This document shows positions 18,801-27,177 of a stretch of DNA of 64,000 nucleotides, in pieces. This stretch comes from a virus, in the IMG/VR virus record IMGVR_UViG_3300013132_005564, positions 20,499-84,498 of that record, one strand, 5' to 3'. Within the stretch, counting starts at the first letter, position 1. The number at the start of each line of letters is the position of its first letter. The translations under genes and the position numbers were made by a program. The notes beneath the pieces are model-generated. The model worked only from the letters and a program-made list of their open reading frames with translations. It ran no database searches and was not told the origin of the DNA.

Positions 18801-21800
18801 CGGTCAGGAGGAGGTCTACAGGTTGCACGGCAGGTCGGACCTCGCAAGGAGGTTCGAGGACGTCTACCCGACACCGCCACCCGGCGGCGGGGCGGGCGGG
18901 GGCGGAAGCCCGCCCACGCCACCCAGACCGCCCGGGGGAGGACTCGGCCCAGGTGTGCCGTCGTCGCCGAGACCACCGAGGGCGGACGATCCCGACGTGC
19001 CCTCGGACGCTCCACCCGCCCCGGACGGGGGATGGCTGAGGGGCTCCGCAACGAGGACTACGGCTCCCGACGGCGGAAGGTTGAGGGGTTCGGCGACCAG
19101 GCCGCCGGCTTCGAGTCCGGACGAACCCGGAGACCCCGGTGAACCTCCGGCGTCCCCGCGGTTGCGCGGGACCGCAACCAGGCCGACGATTCCGATGCGT
19201 CCGTCGGACGAAGATTCCGAAGCTCCCGGCGACGCCCCGGAGCCCGGGGCTCCGTCGAGGGTCCGTGGCACGGGAGTCAGGAGACCGACCAGGCCGAAGA
19301 CCGACGACGATCGCGTGGAGACGACCGACGACGATCTCATAGAGCCGACGATCAGACCCGAAACCGACGCGGACCGAGTGTCGCCCGAAAGACGGAGGGC
19401 CGACACGGCACGGGAACGAAGGCGCCGCGAGGTCATGGGCGACGATGACGGCGACGACACGCCGACATCGGTGAGCGACCTGCTCGACGAAGGCAGGATG
19501 TGGGTCGGCGACACGCGGGATGAAAAACTCGGGAGAAGAAACACCTTCGTGGTGGAACCAGCGCGCAAATGGTATGGCGACGACGAAGAAACGTTCAGGG
19601 CGATCGTTGGTCCGGACGATCTGGGCGAGAGACAAACCAAGCTGGATCTCGAGAGGAGAAGGGACGTCTTGCGTGAGTTGCTCGCCGACGTCCCCGCGGG
19701 AACGCGAGACGAGGAATGGAATCAAAAAGAAAGAATGTTGGACCTTGCGCTCGGTGAAATCTACGCGCAGGAAAATACTCTTGGGTTGCCAGGACCAGAA
19801 CGAATCAGCTACGAGGATGCGGTCAGGAAGAGGAACGCCCCGGCCAACGAGATGGCCGAGCGACGCGAATTGTTCACCGCCGAAGAATTCGACCAACTGG
19901 CGGAGACTGCGGTGCAACGAATCGAAAAAGGAAGACGAGGAAGCGATCTCGACCTTACTTCGCGTGAAACCATTAGGGAAATTCGCTCGGGCGCCAAGAA
20001 ACGTCAGTGGGCCATGAGAAGGCACGCCCAGTCGAAAGACCCACAGGAGCGAAGGGGCATGGACATCTTGAGGGCCGCCCAGGAACTAACACTGATGAAC
20101 GATTTGGGCGACGTGGATGATCGCCTCATGGACGAAGGACTGAAAGACTTGTCGGAACTCGCCGAACTCAACGGAACTCCCCTGTATAACGTTGGTGGCA
20201 GAAGCTTCACCCTGGAATCCTTGCTCCCCGACTGGAAACGGGACGGGACCGGATCCGCCGATCTCACCGACGCCGCGAGTCGCCTGGCGGCCCTGAACGA
20301 AAAGGGCCTGGTGTTCGGGGTTTTCACGGAGGAGGACGCGGACGATCTACTCACTCTCAGGGGGGCCAAACCCGACGCACCATCGTTCTCGGTGAGGGAC
20401 GAGGCCGAATTGCCCAGGCAGAGGATCGGCGGCGACGGTGCCGATGCCGGCATGGCTGGCGGCGACAGATCCAGCAGGTGGAGCGTCGGCGTAGGAAAGA
20501 GCAGGGACGACGCCCAACGAAGAACCGACGATTTGGTCGACTACCTAGCCGAGGGGGACGGGGCGTATCAGACGCCCGAATGGTCGCGGAGTCAGGCTCA
20601 GGCGGCGAGGAACCAGGCCTACAAACAAAGACAGCGACGAGACAATCTGATCAGGAACCTGGAAGGCATTCGTAACGGAACAATCAATCTACCGGCGAAC
20701 CGGCGCGAGCGATCGATCGAGGATCTACAGATCCAACTAGCCGACGCCGAGGCGAAGATACTCCAGCACGAAACGGCGGCGAGGCTGCTCGACCAGCACG
20801 CGGCGAACATAGACGACAGAGTTCGAGTGGACTCCCTCAGAACGCAAGTCGATTCGGATTTGGGACTTGACAACTTGAACCCGGTGAGCTCGCGCACATT
20901 CGGGGACGTCGACGGAATTCTCGGAATAGACGACGGAATGTTGATGGATGGCACGTTTGACGCCAGTGCCGGCATGGCGAGCGGCAACAGATCCAGCTCC
21001 CTCGGGAGGATCGCGAGGGGGAGCTTGAGGGACCGGGCGATGGCCAAGCTGCTCGACAAGGTCCTGGACAGGACCGGCGCGGACGAGGACACCAGGGATA
21101 AGGTGAAGATCGGCGTCGGGCTGGCGACGGCGTTCAGCGCGGGTGGGCCGGCCGGCGCGGCCACCTACGTGGCCGTCGAGGCCGCGAGGAGGGGTGGCAG
21201 GGACCTCGCCGAGTTCACCATAGGCGAGTTGCTGAAGCGCGGCAAGATCGACGACGAGCAGGCCCGCAAGGCCATGGCCGCCGTGGACCGGATAGCCCCC
21301 GATGGTCTGCCGGACGACGCGAAGAGGCGGCTCGGCAGGGCCTTCTCGGAGGCGGCCGACCTCTTCAACGAGAGAATAAACACCCCCGAAAACAGGAGAA
21401 GGCTCGCCGAGATGGGCGAGAACGTCGTTGATTCGGCGAGGCAGCGAGCCCGGGACCTGGGTGGGAGAGTCAGAAGACGGCGCGATTCCGACTCGCCGTT
21501 TGACGCCGATCCTGACGGATTGATTTACGAAGGGCCGAGGTTTGACGACGGACCGAACGCCGGGATGGCGCTTTACAGGCAGCAGAACGTCGTCACAACG
21601 ACGAACGACCCGCCGACCTCAATGAACCCGGGAACGATAACGAGGGACGGAGGATTCCAGGCTAACACGTTTGATTTCGCAACTTACGAATTCGACGGGC
21701 CCGACGGCACGGAACGAATAATCTTCGAGGACCCGAATCTCGTCAACATGGACGATCCTTCAATTCGGGTCATCCCGAGAAATCCGTACGTGATCACCGG

Positions 21801-24800
21801 GGCCGACGAGTTGAGCGAAGAGGGTCGGAGCTTGGCGCGCAGGTACCATCTCGCAAAGGCCGGTTTGAGGGAGAGGAACCGTCTCGATGGCGTGAAGGAC
21901 CATTACGATGTTGACGGCTACGTCGATTCCCTGCTCTACAGGGCCTCAATGGGTGACCCGGAAGCCGAAGCGCTGATTGCTGAGTTGTCGGATCTTGGCG
22001 AGCAAATTCGGGAAGAGGCCAGGGCGCGGAGAATAGCGAAAGACCTAGGGGAGGCATTCGGAGAACAAGCCCAGTCGGAGATAGACAGGTCCAGGGGTGC
22101 CGCGACGCTGAAGGCTCTGACACCCGATAAATTGGCCCTGGTCCACGAGACGAAATACGAACCAAGAGTTCTCCCCGACGGCACCCTGGAGATCCGGCCG
22201 TTGGCCGATTTTCCGACGAACCCGCCTTCCGAAGATCTCGACAACATGGACGGGAAACCGACCTACCCGAACGTAAACTACCCGCGTCACACCGTGCACT
22301 TTGGGGTTGGCGGGTTGGCCAGTGGCCACGTTCAAAGACAGAGCCCCAAGGACATTGACCCGAACCAACGGGTGTGGGTGGTGGTGACCAATTTCAGTGA
22401 GGCCATGGATGCGAATCCCGGTTCCGTCGAAACGATGCTTCTGGAAGACACGAGTCTCACCCCGAGAGCCGGGGAGGGACTGAGATTTCCCCCGGGGACC
22501 TTCAGGATCGTGGAACTCACGGGGGACAAGAAGGCGGATGCCGCCACGATAGACGGGGCGATTCTGGAGGTCGGCGGAACCCCACTCCCGGAAACCATGG
22601 ACTATTCAACGTACGGCGGCCCGGCCAGGTCCCGGAGGATATCTCAAATGGCCGCCGAGTTGGGTTTCCCCGCCGAGCTGGATTCCACGCATCCGAGCTC
22701 CCTAGGCCATCGGGGCTCAATGGTTATGGGCAATTTCACCTCTCGGGCCAATGCTTACGCAACGGAATTGCCGATCGACGAAGAATCGCTCTCGATGCTC
22801 AGCGACAACAGTCTCGAGCGAATGAGCACCTCCACGCACACGTACGGCGGCGGGGTCGTTCGCTACGTGAATGATGGGGACAGGTCCATCGAACTTTTCC
22901 CGCCGGACCTACAGGAGCGAATCGACCAGGGGCTCATCAGCCCGCGCGACGCACAAAGAGAACTAATTGGCAGAGTCGAAGCCCGCAAGGCGGCACGCGC
23001 TCAATCCGCCGACGGGGCGAGCGCCGGCATGGCGAGGGGGGCGAGCGAGGAGATCTTCCTGCGACCCGACGGAACCTTCGACGTCGGCCCGGACACGGGT
23101 GGTCGCTCCGCCCTGCGACCGAGTCTCATCGACGACGAAGTCGCGGAACAGGCCATGGTCCAGGCGAGGCGGGAGGTGGTCAGCGAGGTTCTCGACAACC
23201 CGTTCGCTACCGACGGAGACTTCGGGCGCGCCTCACAGGCGATCGATCTGATGGAGGATGCGATCGGCGCGGACGCGGCCGAGCGGCTCAGGAACAGACT
23301 CGCGAGGGCTCAGGCGAGGCGAGACAGAAACATTCCCCAAATGTTGCCGGAAAAGAAACCGTACATGATCAGGCCCCCGCAACTTGGCGACGACTCGTTC
23401 GGGAATCGCGGCCGCAACGACGAAGTGGCGCGCGCCATGTCGCGCCCCGACGACCCGAGGAATCCGCCTCGCGCAGCCACGGCGAGATTGGCGCGCATGG
23501 ACACCACCAACTCGTCAGTCGCGAGGGACATAACTTACGATCCGCAAAACGGAGACCTCACGGTCACCTACAACGACGACAGGGTCGTCACGTTCGCGGA
23601 CGTGCCGTACGAGCGCGTGCGCAGGGCGGGTTTCGACGACCTGCCGGACGACCTGATCAGCGAACTGGAGAACGAACAGAACCAGATGCGCACCAGGCCA
23701 ATCGGCAGGATGTCCGACGGCAACCGGGCCCGCAGGAACGTCTCGGGCCCGAGACGATTGCTCTCCGAGGGGAACTTCCGATCCAACGAACGACGGCAAC
23801 CGCCCGGCGCTGAGCAGTTTGACGACGGACCGTCGGCCGGCATGGGCCGAACGTACGAAACCCTGGTCGGCACGCACGCGAACGTCGTCTCCAGAAAACG
23901 AGACGAGATAGCGAGGGCTCAACAAACGCTCGTCGGGATACGCACCCGCAGGAACGGGGGTTTGGTGACCAGGGAGGAGGCCGTGGCGGTCGCCGCCGCG
24001 TTCGAGGACCTGTTCTCCGGGGACATGAGGGTGCAGAACAATTTTGAGGGGAGGCTGAGAACGGAGTTGCTCAGCAACGGTCGCACCATGGTCAGGTTGG
24101 ATGCGCAAGTGAACTGGGACGAGATGGTCCAGGTCCAGGACCTGACGAGCATCCCCATAACCATGCAGATAAAGTCCGCCGACGGCAAAACGATTTACGG
24201 GTACGCCTCGAGGAGGCTGGAGATAGGCGAGGACGGAATCGAGGTCCATCACGGTTCCCTCACCATCACGCCGGAGTTCCGCGGCATGGGGATAGCCAGC
24301 GAGTTCAACGCAAGGAACGAGAACATCTACAAAGCCCTCGGGGTCAGGAGCATAACGACCAGCGGATCCTCCTCCTCGGTTACGAGCACAAACAACCCGT
24401 TCGAGCACCAGGTGATCGGAACCGGCGCAACCCACTGGGCCCGCAACGGGTTCACCTGGAGGTATGATTACGCGAAACAAAAATTCATCGGAATCATAGA
24501 CTCGGCATTGTCGGAGAAGCCGGGAATCTTCTCGGACGAGGAGAGGCAGAGGATATCCTCCCTGTACAAGAGGGGCCGATCCGGGGAGTTTCAGACGTCG
24601 GCGACCGCGGAAGAGCTGGTTGATTTTGAGGCCGCCGACAGATTGTTCGCCGAGGAAGGCGTGATCATCGAGTACAGGAGGGACCTGGCGCCCGCCGAGA
24701 TTGCTGCTCCGAAACCTTCGAGACTCACCAGGATCGCCGACAGGCTCGGCCGGCGCTCCCGAAACCGGCGCGACGAAACGGACGGTTCGTCGTTCGGGCC

Positions 24801-27177
24801 GGCTCCCTGGGACCCGGATGCCGAGCTGGAGGAGGCGCTTGATGACAGGCGGGCCCGCCAAATCGCGGAGTCGCTGGCGGCGCTCGAGCGCCCGGATTGG
24901 ATCAGGGATTGGGACCCGGAAGCCGAAGCGGCGGAGACGAGGAGGGCTAGGTCGGCGGCGGAGGGACCGAACGCCGCCATGAGGGGGAGACGAGGCGGCG
25001 ACGCTGAAGCAGGGATGAGTGGTCTTGGCTTGCCCGAGGGCGAGGCGTTGGGGGCTGCGATGGACGAATTGAAGGATCTTAAGGTCACCCCGGAAATGAT
25101 CGAGGAATCACGCAAACGGAGGAGAAAACGCAGCAGAGAAGCGCTCCTCGCCGATCCAGAACGCAGAGAAACACTGAAGCGCGTTCTTGGTGGTCGCGAT
25201 CCTCTCAATCTCGACACCGATCAGATCGATGCTCCTAGACCGATTCTCAGAAGAACGAGGCGTGGAACGGAGGGAAGACTGAGGGGGGATCTAGGATACG
25301 AAGAATTGCCAGACTACGACCCCTTCAAGGAGCCGAATGGACGGTGGACCTTTGAATCGGACGGTAAGACGTGGCAGTGGAACGGCTCCGAATGGATAGA
25401 TATGACAAACCCACAAACGGAGACTTCTTCAAGGCTTCGCGGCACGGGAACCAGAAGATCGGGCGGCGACGCTGAAGCAGGGATGGGTGGTGGGGGCACC
25501 GACAAACCGGTGGTCCGCACCGACGGGGAGGGAAGACCGCTCACTAGCGCTGCTTCCCCGCAACGGAGCGGAACGGCGACGGAAAACTACGAGGCGAACG
25601 TTCGGGGGATAGAGGACGACTCCCGATTAGTCCAATCGGAAATTGACGCCTTGGAGGCTGCGATAGCCCAGGCCGAGGCCACGGGGGAATGGAGGGGAGC
25701 CGACTTCGGCGTCACTTTCCGGGACGTGGAACCGGAGGCGATGCCCACCCAGGCATACCTGACCAGGACTGCGGGCGGAACGAAGAATCCAAGAAACCTG
25801 AGCGCCGAAGAAACGAAACAAAACGACGCAATATCCAGGGCAAAAACGCGACTGGCGACGGCCAAAAAAGAGCAAGAGAGACTCGCTCGCGTGGCGACGG
25901 ACAAACGAACGCGCAGGGAACAGAACGTTCTCGACCTAGAGGACATCCCGGCGGAAGAGCTAGAACAACTCGTGGCCGAGGCGGAGGACATCAAGCGAGC
26001 CGTCGCGCAAAGAAACGAAGCTAGGGACAAACTCAGAAGCGACCCGAGATTCGCCGATTTGGACTGGGACCAACGAAACGTCGCCATAGACGCCGAATTG
26101 GACCGAATGGGAATGCCCGACCCGCTATCCCCCGGGGCAGGAGAACGAGCGGCCATGCACGTGGGCACCGACACGCTCGAGAACGGCGTCTTGGACCCGG
26201 GTTTTACGGCCGGCGACGAAACGATGGCCGACGGGGGCGGCAACACCGGCTTGCTGAATCAAAACCAGATTCGCAACGTCCAACGACAAAGAGAAGAAAC
26301 GGCGGGAAAACTCAAAGCGGCGGAACGCATAGTTGAGGAACTCAAATCCGGCACCACGACGATAACCCCACGAGACAAGACCGAAGCCGATTTGCTCAAC
26401 GGACTGACCAGTTCAACTAAATTTTCCGCCGGTCAATCTATGGATCTCGCCACGGCCAACCCGCGCGTCGATGCGGCGACCTTGTCGGGCAGAATCGCCG
26501 AGTTGCTGCGGGCCTCAATCGAAAGAGATGGCGCGTCATTGGCTAGACAGGATGCGATTCTGAAAAGGATCAGCGAAAGTCCCAAGTTCGGATACGTCAG
26601 CGCCTATCCGCTAAGACCGGAAGGAACGGTGACGGAAGGATACTTCGGTAGAAACTCGGGCAAGAAGGTTCCGGGGAACATCGGAACCTTCCTCACGGAA
26701 GTCGAGCGAAACGATCGCTTCCAGAGGACGCCCGACGGTTTCGTCAACGTGAAGGATAGACCCATGCTGTATCGCTGGCAGAACACGATAAGGGGAACCC
26801 AGTGGCTGGTGGTCGGAGGCGACGACACCGTCGTACGCGGATTCGGCAATAGCCCGGGTGACGAAGCCCAGATCCTCGGAATCAACAAACCCGTTTTCGG
26901 TTTCTCCTTTGGCAAGGCGTCGGCCGCCAACTACAGAACCGTGCTCAGCGACATAGGCATGGCCCTAGCCGCAAGAGCGGTATCGCTAAGGAGAAGCGGC
27001 GAAGAGGTCACCCCTGAATCCGTGATGCAGGCGCGCAGGAAAGTGGAGTCGTCAAGGATAATCATGCTGGCGAGAGGCGGAGCAACGATCGATGAGATAG
27101 CCCAAAAAACCGGACGAAGCTATCAATTCGTGAGCGAGTTGCTCAGGCTCGCCGGAGTCGAGGGCGGGCCCGCATGA
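15883..27177 (+). CDS. Giant polyprotein with HEFNH, coiled-coil, KTSC-like, GNAT-like and C-terminal HTH modules
   Basis: This is a protein of 3764 residues. I prefer ATG 15883 (AGGA six bases upstream) to the in-frame TTG at 15832. The N-terminal segment has a two-Cys motif, KIRC..FTDIFGTGC. AGM sites stand at 16900, 20446, 20968, 21559, 23023, 23836, 25009 and 25477, with AAM at 24973. The module from 16900 has HEFNH (700-704), an HExxH metallopeptidase signature, then a Pro-rich tail with four RG[ST]-type repeats. The modules from 20446 and 20968 are coiled-coil or helical, with a Gly/Ala-rich hydrophobic segment and a DADPDGLIYEG loop just before the 21559 site. The module from 23023 has a KTSC-like stretch (about 2540-2586). 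The one from 23836 has a GNAT-like RGMGIA (R2800), and the last ends in an HTH (GGATIDEIAQKTGRSYQFVSELL). These assignments rest on motifs; much of the chain is unrecognised. Confidence 0.8.
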   Translation: MSPISSSFPLNARLVAKHDRRSLYALKDGRLAFVDHATNRVFFDGGRDAGGRTYGSGHNAAWADSRIDSITRAGGSSAFFSFKAAKFGQTAMPVGEPVDEEPMEDTPFNRARRFIPKEFLEWSANYKPGDALPVMPPGYDKADHLDKHPANTDNYAQAGFSVDDVVVASLRAMGMPEVNPELAFMPEPGETETKGLPPLEVKGILGREIRDMARNIADSILTARGLWKDSLNKIRCGSGPNANRFTDIFGTGCDVPGSGVAGNVVGAVRGAVDLPGPADEIFGRVEGTREKLADVVEGSDLAATRGSLRSLLDRASTRARGGDTPHIIGDNPMDDHDPMAGMDRTGARYSDRTKGGGIRALVSRNIRKMRTKREEKRYDDAAQNYAKWQSSDDYRSWVAGLGREPTAPEKLDRFAQWSGLNPSRVARNPDGSPVMIDTGRVDAAGNPIMALKMEGDSSPHSFMGINDIAAGTGGKTMFEALVEQALDPVHGGGRLGMSDREKAKMKKQVEERLEEVVAQMIHAATSKGGPLMIEQVQPDGTVRRVPNPDPEVRARAVTAMPGYLRLKGVEFAGGDLANAVMVTSVNGFVQDPRDFAGGERVPLLDEFGIPRVDSAGMPMYRPLNLSGDLSAQQRGFAMQTGVYPEWLISGDSTPFHFQISIDPHFLTSERYRGEVAREFGAHHLGMEPSSKAFLAHTLDHEFNHVDDFAHRLSQRLGYTSESEFRMRLLDQWDPISQAYMSVRAGNEFVEVPGGIRPTSVRAGTIDLRADAKPGTFLRSQIDELDRILNHPDTTTVTTAVKQQALWMFYMNNLRFDEGIASAYARFSMDQGMNKKTVAERLETIRENLAARGYSEETGVPRMKFWDDMLDTPTGVWNPSTGRFDFSAGPFPANLSGMSPRGQARLDNAASNLIYGYIGGTYAGTHDFEFVAELRTQLNRPGALKDIREMLADTERNPYGVTEEEFFTTLAKFVGQEEVYRLHGRSDLARRFEDVYPTPPPGGGAGGGGSPPTPPRPPGGGLGPGVPSSPRPPRADDPDVPSDAPPAPDGGWLRGSATRTTAPDGGRLRGSATRPPASSPDEPGDPGEPPASPRLRGTATRPTIPMRPSDEDSEAPGDAPEPGAPSRVRGTGVRRPTRPKTDDDRVETTDDDLIEPTIRPETDADRVSPERRRADTARERRRREVMGDDDGDDTPTSVSDLLDEGRMWVGDTRDEKLGRRNTFVVEPARKWYGDDEETFRAIVGPDDLGERQTKLDLERRRDVLRELLADVPAGTRDEEWNQKERMLDLALGEIYAQENTLGLPGPERISYEDAVRKRNAPANEMAERRELFTAEEFDQLAETAVQRIEKGRRGSDLDLTSRETIREIRSGAKKRQWAMRRHAQSKDPQERRGMDILRAAQELTLMNDLGDVDDRLMDEGLKDLSELAELNGTPLYNVGGRSFTLESLLPDWKRDGTGSADLTDAASRLAALNEKGLVFGVFTEEDADDLLTLRGAKPDAPSFSVRDEAELPRQRIGGDGADAGMAGGDRSSRWSVGVGKSRDDAQRRTDDLVDYLAEGDGAYQTPEWSRSQAQAARNQAYKQRQRRDNLIRNLEGIRNGTINLPANRRERSIEDLQIQLADAEAKILQHETAARLLDQHAANIDDRVRVDSLRTQVDSDLGLDNLNPVSSRTFGDVDGILGIDDGMLMDGTFDASAGMASGNRSSSLGRIARGSLRDRAMAKLLDKVLDRTGADEDTRDKVKIGVGLATAFSAGGPAGAATYVAVEAARRGGRDLAEFTIGELLKRGKIDDEQARKAMAAVDRIAPDGLPDDAKRRLGRAFSEAADLFNERINTPENRRRLAEMGENVVDSARQRARDLGGRVRRRRDSDSPFDADPDGLIYEGPRFDDGPNAGMALYRQQNVVTTTNDPPTSMNPGTITRDGGFQANTFDFATYEFDGPDGTERIIFEDPNLVNMDDPSIRVIPRNPYVITGADELSEEGRSLARRYHLAKAGLRERNRLDGVKDHYDVDGYVDSLLYRASMGDPEAEALIAELSDLGEQIREEARARRIAKDLGEAFGEQAQSEIDRSRGAATLKALTPDKLALVHETKYEPRVLPDGTLEIRPLADFPTNPPSEDLDNMDGKPTYPNVNYPRHTVHFGVGGLASGHVQRQSPKDIDPNQRVWVVVTNFSEAMDANPGSVETMLLEDTSLTPRAGEGLRFPPGTFRIVELTGDKKADAATIDGAILEVGGTPLPETMDYSTYGGPARSRRISQMAAELGFPAELDSTHPSSLGHRGSMVMGNFTSRANAYATELPIDEESLSMLSDNSLERMSTSTHTYGGGVVRYVNDGDRSIELFPPDLQERIDQGLISPRDAQRELIGRVEARKAARAQSADGASAGMARGASEEIFLRPDGTFDVGPDTGGRSALRPSLIDDEVAEQAMVQARREVVSEVLDNPFATDGDFGRASQAIDLMEDAIGADAAERLRNRLARAQARRDRNIPQMLPEKKPYMIRPPQLGDDSFGNRGRNDEVARAMSRPDDPRNPPRAATARLARMDTTNSSVARDITYDPQNGDLTVTYNDDRVVTFADVPYERVRRAGFDDLPDDLISELENEQNQMRTRPIGRMSDGNRARRNVSGPRRLLSEGNFRSNERRQPPGAEQFDDGPSAGMGRTYETLVGTHANVVSRKRDEIARAQQTLVGIRTRRNGGLVTREEAVAVAAAFEDLFSGDMRVQNNFEGRLRTELLSNGRTMVRLDAQVNWDEMVQVQDLTSIPITMQIKSADGKTIYGYASRRLEIGEDGIEVHHGSLTITPEFRGMGIASEFNARNENIYKALGVRSITTSGSSSSVTSTNNPFEHQVIGTGATHWARNGFTWRYDYAKQKFIGIIDSALSEKPGIFSDEERQRISSLYKRGRSGEFQTSATAEELVDFEAADRLFAEEGVIIEYRRDLAPAEIAAPKPSRLTRIADRLGRRSRNRRDETDGSSFGPAPWDPDAELEEALDDRRARQIAESLAALERPDWIRDWDPEAEAAETRRARSAAEGPNAAMRGRRGGDAEAGMSGLGLPEGEALGAAMDELKDLKVTPEMIEESRKRRRKRSREALLADPERRETLKRVLGGRDPLNLDTDQIDAPRPILRRTRRGTEGRLRGDLGYEELPDYDPFKEPNGRWTFESDGKTWQWNGSEWIDMTNPQTETSSRLRGTGTRRSGGDAEAGMGGGGTDKPVVRTDGEGRPLTSAASPQRSGTATENYEANVRGIEDDSRLVQSEIDALEAAIAQAEATGEWRGADFGVTFRDVEPEAMPTQAYLTRTAGGTKNPRNLSAEETKQNDAISRAKTRLATAKKEQERLARVATDKRTRREQNVLDLEDIPAEELEQLVAEAEDIKRAVAQRNEARDKLRSDPRFADLDWDQRNVAIDAELDRMGMPDPLSPGAGERAAMHVGTDTLENGVLDPGFTAGDETMADGGGNTGLLNQNQIRNVQRQREETAGKLKAAERIVEELKSGTTTITPRDKTEADLLNGLTSSTKFSAGQSMDLATANPRVDAATLSGRIAELLRASIERDGASLARQDAILKRISESPKFGYVSAYPLRPEGTVTEGYFGRNSGKKVPGNIGTFLTEVERNDRFQRTPDGFVNVKDRPMLYRWQNTIRGTQWLVVGGDDTVVRGFGNSPGDEAQILGINKPVFGFSFGKASAANYRTVLSDIGMALAARAVSLRRSGEEVTPESVMQARRKVESSRIIMLARGGATIDEIAQKTGRSYQFVSELLRLAGVEGGPA

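Noticed and set aside
17836-20025. Long open frame on the minus strand (about 730 codons), and similar ones at 8260-9924, 14523-15623 and 23515-24861
   Set aside because: They lie antisense to the giant genes, arise from GC-rich codon bias, have Arg/Pro/His-rich composition, no ribosome sites and no recognisable domains.
21060-21240. Gly/Ala-rich hydrophobic stretch as a transmembrane segment or holin-like region
   Set aside because: It contains charged residues at both ends within a helical soluble context and is too short and too Gly/Ala-rich to call a membrane helix with confidence.
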